Positions 47,549 to 56,149 of a stretch of 64,000 nt of DNA are shown one piece after another. Numbering within the stretch: the stretch's first letter is position 1; each line of letters starts with the position of its first letter. The stretch comes from Rhodococcus coprophilus NBRC 100603 (lineage in GTDB: Bacteria > Actinomycetota > Actinomycetes > Mycobacteriales > Mycobacteriaceae): NCBI RefSeq assembly GCF_001895045.1, contig NZ_BDAM01000007.1, positions 186,001 to 250,000 of the forward strand. Reading direction: 5' to 3'. The position numbers and the translations under genes are program-made. The notes under the pieces were generated by a model. It saw only the letters and a list, made by a program, of their open reading frames with translations, made no database searches and was not told the DNA's origin.

Positions 47549-48342
47549 TGGTCGAGGGCCTCCAGCTGTTCACCATGGGTCCATGGGTGATCATGCTGGC
47601 GTACCTCACCTCGGCGATCGGGGTGTTCGTCGGGGTCACCAGTGTCAGGAAGGTGCGTACCTCGCTGACGGACCGCGCCCGCAATTTCTGGCTGGCGGTG
47701 GCATGTCTGGTCATCGGTGGAGTCGGCGTGTGGCTGGCTCAGTTCCTGCCCATGGCCGGTTTCGCGATCCAGGGCAGCGTGGTCAGGTACGACCTCGTCA
47801 CGATCATCTTCTCGATGCTGCTCGCGCTGGTGACAGCGTTCGTGGCGTTGGTGATCGCGACGCCGTCCGACGGTGGCTCCGCGAAACCGGGGCCGGCCGC
47901 TCTCGTCCTCGGTGCCGGGGTCGCGGCCGTCCCCTTCGCGATCATGTGGTCGGTCAGGACGCAGGGCGAAGTTTCGTTCGACACACTCTTCGTCGTGGGC
48001 GCCGTTCTGTTCGCGTTCGTGACCGCCGCGGGTTTCATGTGGCAGGTGCAGCGAGCGGACACGTGGCCGAAGAGGGTCATCGGCGGCGCGCTGGCCGGTG
48101 CTGCGGTGATGGGCGTGCACTTCCTCGCCGCAGCATCCATCCAGGTGACTCCCGACGCGACGACACCGGCGCCGGCGGGCATCGAGGTGTTCTCGATTCT
48201 GTTCCCGTTGTTCGTCGCCGGCCTTGTGCTGCTTGTCGTTCCTATCGTCGCGGTGTTACTCGCTCCGGACCGCGTCGCGGCAAAGCTCGAGCGTGAAGTA
48301 GACGAGTGGAACGCGGAAGCGTTCCGGTCGCCGAGCCGATAA
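47548..48342 (+). CDS. MHYT-like membrane protein, metal motifs degenerate
   Basis: 264 residues, GTG start. About seven hydrophobic helices, starting LFTMGPWVIMLAYLTSAIGVFVG. It aligns along its length with the next gene product, but the positions of the MHYT-type motifs read AQFLPM, PFAIMWS and VHFLAA, so most of the His/Met residues proposed to bind metal are lost. It ends with a cytoplasmic charged tail. It is the fifth gene of the conservon operon. It is probably a diverged partner of the downstream canonical protein, perhaps forming a heteromer. Confidence 0.75.
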   Translation: MVEGLQLFTMGPWVIMLAYLTSAIGVFVGVTSVRKVRTSLTDRARNFWLAVACLVIGGVGVWLAQFLPMAGFAIQGSVVRYDLVTIIFSMLLALVTAFVALVIATPSDGGSAKPGPAALVLGAGVAAVPFAIMWSVRTQGEVSFDTLFVVGAVLFAFVTAAGFMWQVQRADTWPKRVIGGALAGAAVMGVHFLAAASIQVTPDATTPAPAGIEVFSILFPLFVAGLVLLVVPIVAVLLAPDRVAAKLEREVDEWNAEAFRSPSR

Positions 48343-48349
48343 CTTCGGC

Positions 48350-49141
48350 GTGCAACTCTTCTCCATGGGGCCGTGGGTTTTCCTGCTGGCCTATGCGACG
48401 GCGGTGGCCGGGTCCTACACCGGGCTGGCCTGTATGCGCCGGACGCGAGAGGAGACGGGTCGTAGCGGGGGAAACTGGTGGTTGCTGATGGCTTCCCTCT
48501 CCATCGGCGGCGTGGGCATCTGGCTCATGCACTTCATCGGAATGATGGGGTTCTCGGTGCCGGGCACCGTCATCCGGTACCAACTCGTCCCGACGGCGCT
48601 CTCGGTGCTGGTCGCGGTGGCGACGACCATGTTCGGCATCTGGTTCGTCACCGCGCACTCCACGGTGCTCGCGCGCCTGCCACGGGGGGTTCGCCCGGGA
48701 ATCGGCGGGACGATCGTCGGCCTGGCGGTGTGCCTCATGCACTACATCGGGATGAGTGCGGTCAGGGTGCAGGGCACCATCCACCACAAACTCGAATTAG
48801 TCGTCGTATCGGCCGTCATCGGACTGGTGGGCTCGACCGTCGCGCTCGCCCTCGCGCGGGCAGCGGAACGGTTCGTCGTGCGCCTGCTGTCGGCGTTCGT
48901 CATGGCCGCCGCGGTCGTCGGTCTCCACTACACCGGTATGGCCGGTATCCATGTGGTCATCGATCCCGGAGCGCCCGACCCTCGCGGCATCGCGGTGCTG
49001 TCGCTTCTGTTCCCGGCCTTCATCCTCGGAATCATCGTGCTCGCTGCACCGATCACCGCATTGGTGCTCGCGCCCGAGAGCGACGAGTACCGGCAAGACG
49101 AGCTTCTCGACCCCCCGACCGACGCGGCGATCCGCACATGA
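48350..49141 (+). CDS. MHYT domain membrane sensor protein
   Basis: 263 residues, GTG start seven bases after the previous stop. Seven helices with three motif copies: MHFIGM (about 62), MHYIGM (about 127) and LHYTGM (about 190). MHYT domains are thought to bind copper and to sense oxygen, CO or NO. In most bacteria the domain is fused to GGDEF/EAL or kinase modules; here it stands alone after a conservon, so the upstream kinase and GTPase may be its output. It is the last gene of the operon, followed by a hairpin. Confidence 0.85.
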   Translation: MQLFSMGPWVFLLAYATAVAGSYTGLACMRRTREETGRSGGNWWLLMASLSIGGVGIWLMHFIGMMGFSVPGTVIRYQLVPTALSVLVAVATTMFGIWFVTAHSTVLARLPRGVRPGIGGTIVGLAVCLMHYIGMSAVRVQGTIHHKLELVVVSAVIGLVGSTVALALARAAERFVVRLLSAFVMAAAVVGLHYTGMAGIHVVIDPGAPDPRGIAVLSLLFPAFILGIIVLAAPITALVLAPESDEYRQDELLDPPTDAAIRT

Positions 49142-49180
49142 CGCGCCCCGGCCCGGCGCTTCGAAGTGTGATCTCCCTCT

Positions 49181-49201
49181 CCCCGAGGCAGGCGCCTGGG
49201 G
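49181..49201 (+). terminator. Hairpin after the conservon-MHYT operon
   Basis: CCCC-G-AGGC pairs with GCCT-GGGG across a short loop with one bulged base, 40 bases after the MHYT stop. Moderate support only. Confidence 0.45.
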
Positions 49202-49239
49202 AAAGTGCCTGTCCTTCGCGGCGTGGGGTGACCTGCACC

Positions 49240-49245
49240 TATAGA
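49240..49245 (+). promoter_or_regulatory. Candidate -10 element of gyrA
   Basis: TATAGA lies 75 bases before the gyrA start, downstream of the hairpin. No strong -35 is visible at 17 bases; TTCGCG at 19 bases is the nearest. It would give gyrA its own promoter despite the conservon upstream. Confidence 0.35.
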
Positions 49246-49319
49246 CTCGGGTGGTTGCGAGACGTTCGTCGGACGGAAGACCGTGGACGCACGTTCGAGC
49301 CGAGTAGAAGAAGGAGCTC

Positions 49320-51824
49320 ATGACCGACACCACGTTGCCTCCGGAGGGGCCGGGGCACGACCGCATCGAGCCCGTCGACATCCAGCTGGAGATGCAGAAC
49401 AGCTACATCGATTACGCGATGAGCGTGATCGTGGGGCGTGCTCTGCCCGACGTGCGTGACGGACTCAAGCCCGTCCACCGTCGCGTGCTGTACGCCATGT
49501 TCGACAACGGTTTCCGGCCGGATCGCGGCTATGTGAAGTCGGCGCGCGCCGTGGCCGAGACGATGGGCAATTACCACCCGCACGGCGACTCGTCCATCTA
49601 CGACACCCTGGTTCGCCTGGCGCAGCCGTGGGCGCTGCGGTACCCGCTCGTCGACGGGCAGGGCAACTTCGGTTCGCGCGGCAACGACGGCGCGGCCGCC
49701 ATGCGATACACGGAGTGCCGGCTCACGCCTCTCGCGATGGAAATGCTGCGGGACATCGACCACGACACGGTCGACTTCCAGCCCAACTACGACGGCCGGA
49801 CACAGGAACCGACGGTTCTCCCCAGCCGTATCCCCAACCTGTTGATCAACGGTTCGGGTGGCATCGCGGTCGGCATGGCAACCAACATCCCGCCGCACAA
49901 TCTTCGTGAGGTCGCAGACGCGATCTACTGGGCGCTCGACAATTACGAAGCCGACGAGGAAACGACCCTCGCCGCGGTGATGGACCGGATCAAGGGTCCC
50001 GACTTCCCGACGGCGGGCTTGATCACCGGATCGCAGGGCATTCACGACGCGTACACCACGGGTCGTGGCTCGGTGAAGATGCGCGGTGTCGTGGAGATCG
50101 AAGACGATCCCAAGGGTCGCACCACCATCGTGATCACCGAGTTGCCCTACATGGTCAACCCGGACAATCTCATCACGTCGATCGCCGAGCAGGTCCGCGA
50201 CGGCAAGATCGCCGGTATCTCCGACATCCACGACGAGTCGTCGGATCGTGTCGGTATGCGGATCGTCGTGACCGTCCGTCGTGATGCGGTCGCAAAGGTC
50301 GTCCTCAACAACCTGTACAAGCACACCCAGCTTCAGACGAGCTTCGGCTGCAACATGCTGTCGATCGTGGACGGGGTGCCGCGCACGCTGCGCCTGGATC
50401 AGATGATCCGGCTGTACGTCGTGCACCAGGTCGAGGTCATCGTCCGGCGTACGCGCTACCTGCTCCGCAAGGCCGAGGAACGCGCCCACATCCTGCGCGG
50501 TCTCGTCAAGGCGCTCGACGCGCTCGACGATGTGATCGCGCTGATCCGCCGGTCGCAGACTGTCGACATCGCTCGTGGTGGCCTCATCGATCTGCTCCAG
50601 GTCGACGAGATTCAGGCCGACGCGATCCTCGCCATGCAGCTGCGCCGCCTCGCTGCTCTGGAACGGCAGAAGATCATCGACGATCTCGCCGAAATCGAGC
50701 GGGAGATCGAGGACTACAAGGACATTCTCGAGAAGCCGGAACGGCAGCGCGCCATCGTCCGTGAAGAGCTCGAGGAGATCACCGAAAAGTACGGCGACGA
50801 CCGCCGGACCCGCATCGTGGCGGCCGACGGCGACGTGACGGACGAAGATCTGATCGCTCGCGAAGACGTGGTCGTCACGATCACCGAGACGGGGTACGCC
50901 AAGCGCACCCGCACCGACCTGTACCGGTCGCAGAAGCGCGGCGGCAAGGGCGTCAAGGGTGCCGAGCTCAAGCAGGACGACATCGTCAAGCATTTCTTCG
51001 TGACCTCCACCCACGACTGGCTCTTGTTCTTCACGACGAAGGGCCGTGTCTACCGGGCGAAGGCCTACGAGCTGCCCGAAGCCAACCGCACCGCTCGTGG
51101 TCAGCACGTCGCGAACCTGCTGGCCTTCCAGCCGGACGAGCGGATCCAGGGCGTCATCCGTCTGCAGAGCTACGAGGACGCGCCGTACCTGGTGCTCGCG
51201 ACGCGCAACGGTCTGGTGAAGAAGTCGCGCCTGTCGGACTTCGACTCCAACCGCAGCGGCGGCATCGTGGCCATCAACCTGCGCGGTGACGACGAGATGG
51301 TGGGAGCAGTCCTGTGCTCCGCCGACGACGACCTGCTCCTCGTGTCGAAGCTGGGCCAGTCCATCCGATTCTCCGCGACCGACGAAGCACTGCGCCCGAT
51401 GGGACGTGCAACGTCCGGCGTGCAGGGTATGCGGTTCAACGGCGACGACAGCCTGCTGTCGCTCAACGTGGTCAAGGAAGGCACCTACCTGCTGGTCGCG
51501 ACCTCCGGTGGTTACGCGAAGCGGACGCCGATGGAGGATTACCCGGTCCAGGGCCGCGGCGGCAAGGGCGTTTTGACCATCCAGTACGACCGTCGGCGTG
51601 GCACCCTGGTCGGAGCTCGGATCGTCGAGGACGATGACGAGCTGTATGCGATCACCTCGAACGGTGGCGTTATCCGTACTGTGGCCAAGCAGGTCCGCAA
51701 GGCCGGGCGGCAGACCAAGGGGGTGCGCCTGATGAACCTCGCCGAAGGCGACACGTTGTTGGCGATCGCGCGCAATGCCGACGAGCTGGACGACGCAGAC
51801 GTATCCGGAGCTAAGGAGTCGTAA
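49320..51824 (+). CDS. gyrA: DNA gyrase subunit A
   Basis: 834 residues, ATG preceded by AAGGAG. The catalytic Tyr is Y130 ([10 protein letters not shown]). The quinolone-determining segment reads [19 protein letters not shown], with Ser91 at the place of M. tuberculosis Ala90 and Asp95 intact, so no common resistance substitution is visible. Six beta-pinwheel blades form the C-terminus ([44 protein letters not shown]). The DUF3566 gene follows directly at the stop. Confidence 0.98.
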   Translation: MTDTTLPPEGPGHDRIEPVDIQLEMQNSYIDYAMSVIVGRALPDVRDGLKPVHRRVLYAMFDNGFRPDRGYVKSARAVAETMGNYHPHGDSSIYDTLVRLAQPWALRYPLVDGQGNFGSRGNDGAAAMRYTECRLTPLAMEMLRDIDHDTVDFQPNYDGRTQEPTVLPSRIPNLLINGSGGIAVGMATNIPPHNLREVADAIYWALDNYEADEETTLAAVMDRIKGPDFPTAGLITGSQGIHDAYTTGRGSVKMRGVVEIEDDPKGRTTIVITELPYMVNPDNLITSIAEQVRDGKIAGISDIHDESSDRVGMRIVVTVRRDAVAKVVLNNLYKHTQLQTSFGCNMLSIVDGVPRTLRLDQMIRLYVVHQVEVIVRRTRYLLRKAEERAHILRGLVKALDALDDVIALIRRSQTVDIARGGLIDLLQVDEIQADAILAMQLRRLAALERQKIIDDLAEIEREIEDYKDILEKPERQRAIVREELEEITEKYGDDRRTRIVAADGDVTDEDLIAREDVVVTITETGYAKRTRTDLYRSQKRGGKGVKGAELKQDDIVKHFFVTSTHDWLLFFTTKGRVYRAKAYELPEANRTARGQHVANLLAFQPDERIQGVIRLQSYEDAPYLVLATRNGLVKKSRLSDFDSNRSGGIVAINLRGDDEMVGAVLCSADDDLLLVSKLGQSIRFSATDEALRPMGRATSGVQGMRFNGDDSLLSLNVVKEGTYLLVATSGGYAKRTPMEDYPVQGRGGKGVLTIQYDRRRGTLVGARIVEDDDELYAITSNGGVIRTVAKQVRKAGRQTKGVRLMNLAEGDTLLAIARNADELDDADVSGAKES

Positions 51825-53222
51825 GTGAGCACTCCCCAGGGACCCAACGGAAACGGCCAGGGGAAACCTGGCCCGCGCCCCGAGGATCGCAATGGGCAGG
51901 AGGTGCCGTCCGGTTCGTCCGGCGCGGCTCCTTCACAGGGGTCGGCTCCGCAGGGGGCGTCCTCGAAGGACCGCGCACCGCAGGATCGGTCGCCGCAGCA
52001 GGATCGGGCCCCGCAGAACGCGGCGCCGGAGAAACCTGCCGGGCCTCCTCAGAAAGCTGGTGAGGCTGCGCCGAACGCTTCGTCGAAGCCGCTGGAAGAT
52101 GCTGCGAAAGCAGCACCTCCGAAGCAGGCATCCGCCGCCGAAGAGCCGTCGGCCGGCGCCCAGAAGCCCGCCCCGGCTGACAAGCCGGCGCGGACTGCGC
52201 CGCAGGGGCAGGCAGAGGAGCATGGTCGTCAGGCGCCGGCGTCGCCGCAGCCCGAGACCCCGGCGGTGAACAACGGTGCGGCACCGTCGGCCGCCAAAGC
52301 GCAGTCGTCGCAGGGCACCGACCAGTCGCGCCCGGGGCGGCCGGCAAACCAGACGGCCCGGCCGGGTGGCCAGACACCGCCGTGGCAGCGTGGTCCGCAG
52401 GGGAATGCGCAGCAGGGCGGTTCGTCGCCCCAGAAGACCCCGCAGACCAATCTGCCCGGGGTCGGCCCGGGTCTCGGCAAGACGGGACCGGCGGGGCAGG
52501 GAACTTCCGGTTCTCGCCCGTCGACGGGTGCTCAGCCGTCCTCCGGCAAGCCCGCCGCAGCGCAGAATCCGGCGCCGCCGACTCGTCCGGTCGTTACCGG
52601 CACGGCTGCGGCGTCGATGAACGCGGCCACGTCCGGTTCGGCTCCTCGGACGACCGACCACGGCGGCAACGATCGTGCTGCTGCGAAGGCGAAAGCCGCA
52701 GTCATCGACGGTCCGACGCGACACATCGAGCGGAAGGATCTCGCGAAGGATCTGCCCGATCTCTCCGCGGTCAAGCATCCGACGCCTGCGGGACCTGCGA
52801 CGGGGGAGACTCCGAAGGTGGGCCCGACGGCCATCGCCCCCGCTGTGGCCGGAGTCGCGACGGGTGACGCACTGCGCGCGACGGTGCAATTGCGGCGTAT
52901 CGACCCGTGGTCGATGCTGAAGATTTCCTCCGTGATTTCCGTCTCTCTGTTCTTCGTCTGGATGATCGCGGTCGGCCTGCTGTACGCCGTGCTCGCAGGC
53001 ATGGGCGTGTGGGATCGGCTCAACAGCGCGTTCACCGACATCGTGAGCGATGCGGGCAGCGACGGACTGGTGACGGTCGGGCAGGTGTTCGGCTACGCGA
53101 CCGTGATCGGGCTCGCCAATATGGTCCTGATGACCGCCCTCGCGACGCTCGGAGCCTTCATCTACAACCTGTGCACCGATCTCGTCGGCGGTGTTCAGGT
53201 AACGCTCGCAGACCCGGACTGA
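51825..53222 (+). CDS. DUF3566 membrane protein with long disordered N-terminus (Rv0007-like)
   Basis: 465 residues from the GTG that touches the gyrA stop; AAGGAG precedes it. Residues 1-345 are Pro/Gln/Ala/Lys-rich and without predicted fold. Residues 350-465 are the DUF3566 domain: RATVQLRRIDPWSMLKISSVISVSLFFVWMIAVGLLYAVLAGMGVWDRLNSAFTDIV, a second helix near VIGLANMVLMTALATLGAFIYNL, and LVGGVQVTLADPD. The gene always follows gyrA in mycolata. The function is unknown. The disordered region resembles in composition the tail of the conservon kinase. Confidence 0.85.
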   Translation: MSTPQGPNGNGQGKPGPRPEDRNGQEVPSGSSGAAPSQGSAPQGASSKDRAPQDRSPQQDRAPQNAAPEKPAGPPQKAGEAAPNASSKPLEDAAKAAPPKQASAAEEPSAGAQKPAPADKPARTAPQGQAEEHGRQAPASPQPETPAVNNGAAPSAAKAQSSQGTDQSRPGRPANQTARPGGQTPPWQRGPQGNAQQGGSSPQKTPQTNLPGVGPGLGKTGPAGQGTSGSRPSTGAQPSSGKPAAAQNPAPPTRPVVTGTAAASMNAATSGSAPRTTDHGGNDRAAAKAKAAVIDGPTRHIERKDLAKDLPDLSAVKHPTPAGPATGETPKVGPTAIAPAVAGVATGDALRATVQLRRIDPWSMLKISSVISVSLFFVWMIAVGLLYAVLAGMGVWDRLNSAFTDIVSDAGSDGLVTVGQVFGYATVIGLANMVLMTALATLGAFIYNLCTDLVGGVQVTLADPD

Positions 53223-53296
53223 CCTGCATGAATGCTGCCCCGCCGAGGCGATTTGAATCATTCGGCGTCGGTGGGGTAGTGTTCCATCCGGTTCGA

Positions 53297-53370
53297 GGGC
53301 CTATAGCTCAGGCGGTTAGAGCGCTTCGCTGATAACGAAGAGGTCGGAGGTTCAAGTCCTCCTAGGCCCA
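53297..53370 (+). tRNA. tRNA-Ile (GAT anticodon)
   Basis: 74 bases. Acceptor stem GGGCCTA/TAGGCCC with discriminator A. The anticodon stem CTTCG/CGAAG encloses the anticodon GAT at 53331-53333. The T arm is GGAGG-TTCAAGT-CCTCC. CCA is not encoded. It follows gyrA as in other mycolata. Confidence 0.96.
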
Positions 53371-53398
53371 CTCCCCGTGCCGGAAAGGCAGCCAGAAA

Positions 53399-53500
53399 AT
53401 GAAGGTTCTCGTCGCTTTGGGAGCTGGATTTCTGGCGGTCGTCGGAATCGCTCGCATGTTGCGCAGTGAGGACGAATGGCACGAGGTACCCAGTCGGTAA
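53399..53500 (+). CDS. DLW-39-type small membrane protein
   Basis: 33 residues, ATG at 53399 with AAAGG upstream. A short hydrophobic helix (VLVALGAGFLAVVGIARML) is followed by the acidic-aromatic end SEDEWHEVPSR. It matches the actinobacterial DLW-39 family, which sits between the tRNA-Ile and tRNA-Ala genes. The function is unknown. It is easily missed by gene callers because of its length. Confidence 0.82.
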   Translation: MKVLVALGAGFLAVVGIARMLRSEDEWHEVPSR

Positions 53501-53509
53501 TCGACGTAC

Positions 53510-53582
53510 GGGGCCTTAGCTCAGTTGGTAGAGCGCTGCCTTTGCAAGGCAGATGTCAGGAGTTCGAATCTCCTAGGCTCCA
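53510..53582 (+). tRNA. tRNA-Ala (TGC anticodon)
   Basis: 73 bases. The acceptor stem GGGGCCT/AGGCTCC contains the G3-U70 wobble pair that identifies alanine tRNA. The anticodon stem CTGCC/GGCAG encloses TGC at 53543-53545. CCA is not encoded beyond the CCA that overlaps the discriminator end. Confidence 0.96.
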
Positions 53583-53599
53583 CAACAAAATATGTAGGT

Positions 53600-53634
53600 A
53601 GAGGGCGTTTCCCGGGAATCGGGGAGCGCCCTCT
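53600..53634 (+). terminator. Hairpin after tRNA-Ala
   Basis: AGAGGGCG and CGCCCTCT form an 8-base stem with a 19-base loop, 17 bases after the tRNA. Confidence 0.6.
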
Positions 53635-53791
53635 CCGCGTTCCTGCCCACCTTCTGCCGCGTCCCCACTGGTTGTTGGTCGATCGGTGCCGAATCGGAGC
53701 GATGCCCGCCGGTGATTGTGGGCACATCGCACGGTACCGCGACGTATCAGGACCAATGGCATATACGACAGTCGGTAGTATTCGGCGTACC

Positions 53792-54316
53792 ATGCACCCT
53801 GTGCCACACGACCCGAGACTGCTTGCGCGGCTGCGCGGTGGCTTCGCCGGTGGCACCTCCGCCGCGGTGAGTATCGCGGCCCACGCAATCGCCGGTGGCG
53901 GATACCCGGGCGAGAATGCGATCACGTTCCTCCTCGCCGTGGTCGTCGTGGTCGGGATCGCTGCGGGCGGGACCCGGCTGCCTGTCGTCGTTCTTCTCGC
54001 AGGTGGGCAGGTTCTCGGGCACTTGGCGCTCTCGCTCGGCGACGGCGTCGCAGGCAGCCATCTCCATGTTCCGGAACCGAGCATGCTCGCGGCACACGCG
54101 CTGGCGATCGGGATCGCGGCGGCACTCGTGCACGGTGCCGAACGAGGCTGCGCGCTCGCGCTGAGCGCCCTGGGCCGTCTCGTCCCGCGTGGATGGCGAT
54201 CTACCCAGGTGCGCCCGGCCGCAACGATGCCTGTCACGTACCGGCCCCCGGTTCTGCGTCCCCAACTCGCGACCGCGGGGCCCACCCCGCGCGGTCCACC
54301 GCTCGTCACGGTCTGA
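53792..54316 (+). CDS. Small integral membrane protein next to copper chaperone
   Basis: 174 residues from the ATG at 53792; the GTG three codons later is an alternative. Four hydrophobic stretches (FAGGTSAAVSIAAHAIAG; ITFLLAVVVVVGIAAGG; LPVVVLLAGGQVLGHLALSL; MLAAHALAIGIAAALVHGAE), then a Pro/Arg-rich tail of 45 residues. Several His and Met residues (GHLAL, GSHLHVPEPSMLAAHA, VHGAE) lie at helix edges, which would suit metal handling. No named family was recognised. It lies 84 bases upstream of the PCu(A)C gene, so a part in copper delivery is inferred from context only. Confidence 0.55.
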   Translation: MHPVPHDPRLLARLRGGFAGGTSAAVSIAAHAIAGGGYPGENAITFLLAVVVVVGIAAGGTRLPVVVLLAGGQVLGHLALSLGDGVAGSHLHVPEPSMLAAHALAIGIAAALVHGAERGCALALSALGRLVPRGWRSTQVRPAATMPVTYRPPVLRPQLATAGPTPRGPPLVTV

Positions 54317-54400
54317 CACTTCACACTTCTCCCTCACGAAATCGCCGCTTCTGCCGGCGATCGGCGCGCGCGTGCGCGCTCACCCCTCACTGGAGTAACC

Positions 54401-54919
54401 ATGACGAAATTCCGTGGCACCACCTTGATCCTCGCTGCAGCAGTAACTGCGGCCTCCTTCCTCACCGCGTGCGGTTCCGGCGACAGCGCGACCACCTCGG
54501 CGGACGCTCTCGTCGTGTCCGACGCATGGGTCAAGGCGGCCGACGAAGGCATGACGGGAGCATTCGCCGAACTCGAGAACACCGGCGGCAGCGACCTGCA
54601 CATCGTCGCCGTGTCGAGCCCGAGCGCGGACCGTGCCGAACTGCACGAGATGGCTCCGGCCGAGGGAAGCGCGATGGTGATGCGCGAAATGGCCGACGGC
54701 CTCGTCGTCGGTGCCGAAAGCACCCACACGCTCGCTCCCGGCGGTGACCACCTGATGCTCATGGACATCCTCGAGCCGATCACGCCGGGCAGCGACGTGA
54801 CGTTCACCCTGGAGTTCGAGGACGGTTCGACGAAGGACTTCACCGCCCAGGTCCGCGACTTCGCGGGAGCGCAGGAAGAGTACGAACCGGCCACCGAGGG
54901 GTCGGGCCACGGTGGCTGA
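54401..54919 (+). CDS. Copper chaperone PCu(A)C lipoprotein
   Basis: 172 residues, ATG with CTGGAG upstream. A lipoprotein signal ends at FLTAC (Cys about 24). The domain carries the copper motif of the family: LHEM, then MVMREM, and HLMLM, spaced as H-M-(x10)-M-(x21)-H-x-M. Proteins of this family deliver Cu(I) to cytochrome oxidase or to extracytoplasmic enzymes. It overlaps the Dyp peroxidase gene by eight bases. Confidence 0.9.
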   Translation: MTKFRGTTLILAAAVTAASFLTACGSGDSATTSADALVVSDAWVKAADEGMTGAFAELENTGGSDLHIVAVSSPSADRAELHEMAPAEGSAMVMREMADGLVVGAESTHTLAPGGDHLMLMDILEPITPGSDVTFTLEFEDGSTKDFTAQVRDFAGAQEEYEPATEGSGHGG

Positions 54920-56084
54920 TCTGAGCCGCCGCCGTCTGCTCGGCGGCGGTCTGGTGGCCGTAGGCGCCGCCGGACTCGCGGCGGCCGGTGGCGGCGCAGC
55001 GGTCGCCTCTCGAACACCGGAGCGGATGGGTTCGGCGACCGTCGATCCCCACGGCGCTCACCAGGCCGGTATCGAGACACCGCCGCAGGCGTTCGCGTCG
55101 TTCGTCGCGCTCGACCTGGCGGACGGGCTCGATCGCGACGGGCTGACCGGAATCATGAAGGTGTGGGCCGAGGACATCCGGCGTCTCGCCGCCGGACGGC
55201 CCGCGCTGGGCGACACCGAGCCCGAACTGGCGGTGGACCCGGCTCGCCTCACGATCACCGTCGGTTTCGGGCCTGCGGCGTTCGATGTCGCAGGTCTGCC
55301 CGACCGTCGGCCGTCCTGGTTGCGTCCCCTGCCGGCGTTCGCTGTGGACCGTCTCGAAGACCGGTGGTCGGGCGGTGACCTGGTGCTGCAGGTCTGTGCC
55401 GACGATCCCGTGGTGGTGTCCCATGCGACCCGCACGTTGACGAAGAACGTGCGATCGCTGGCGACGGTGCGCTGGGTTCAGCGGGGATTCCGGCATGCCG
55501 TGGGTGCCAGACCGGACGGGATGACCATGAGAAATCTGATGGGTCAGGTCGACGGCACCGTCAATCCGGCACCCGGCGGTCCGGATTTCGACCGGCAGGT
55601 GTGGAACCAGGGCGACCCGGAGTGGCTCCGCGGCGGAACCTCACTTGTGTTCCGCCGGATCCGGATGGAACTCGACACGTGGGACGAACTCGACCGGCCC
55701 GCGCGCGAACTCACCGTCGGCCGGACTCTGTCCAACGGGGCCCCGCTCACGGGCACCGAGGAGCGCGACGACGCGGATTTCGAGGCCACGGACAGGTACG
55801 GAATCCCGGTCATCCCGCCGGAGTCGCATGTCGCCAGGGCGCGTCCGCGGACCGCCGACGAGCAGTTTCTGCGTCGGGGGTACAACTACGACGACGATGG
55901 CGCAGGGCTGTTGTTCGCGGCGTACCAGGCCGACGTGGACCGTCAGTTCGTTCCCGTACAGCAACGGCTCGCCGAGCACGATGCCCTCAATCAGTGGATC
56001 ACGCCGATCGGGTCCGCGGTGTTCGTCGTTCCCCCCGGCTTCGGTCCGGAGGGCTATCCGGGCGACACGCTCCTGGGCCGGTGA
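54912..56084 (+). CDS. Dyp-type (dye-decolorising) haem peroxidase, Tat-exported
   Basis: 390 residues from a GTG. The N-terminus has the twin-arginine motif SRRRLLGGG followed by a hydrophobic stretch, so export in folded form is likely. The Dyp signature GQVDGT (GxxDG) lies near 215. The proximal haem His is in ESHVARA, and the distal Arg in LRRGYNY. The C-terminus AVFVVPPGFGPEGYPGDTLLG is typical of the EfeB-like subgroup. It is coupled to a copper chaperone gene rather than to efeUO, so a role in ferrous-iron uptake is less likely than an oxidative function. Confidence 0.9.
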   Translation: MADLSRRRLLGGGLVAVGAAGLAAAGGGAAVASRTPERMGSATVDPHGAHQAGIETPPQAFASFVALDLADGLDRDGLTGIMKVWAEDIRRLAAGRPALGDTEPELAVDPARLTITVGFGPAAFDVAGLPDRRPSWLRPLPAFAVDRLEDRWSGGDLVLQVCADDPVVVSHATRTLTKNVRSLATVRWVQRGFRHAVGARPDGMTMRNLMGQVDGTVNPAPGGPDFDRQVWNQGDPEWLRGGTSLVFRRIRMELDTWDELDRPARELTVGRTLSNGAPLTGTEERDDADFEATDRYGIPVIPPESHVARARPRTADEQFLRRGYNYDDDGAGLLFAAYQADVDRQFVPVQQRLAEHDALNQWITPIGSAVFVVPPGFGPEGYPGDTLLGR

Positions 56085-56149
56085 ACTCGCGCCGGACGTG
56101 CCGGTGACGAATGCTTCCGGGACGCCCCGGGCGGGGTTACCCTCGGGGT

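Noticed and set aside
49320-51824. Quinolone-resistance substitution in gyrA
   Set aside because: The segment [12 protein letters not shown] has Ser and Asp at the two key positions, the sensitive form.
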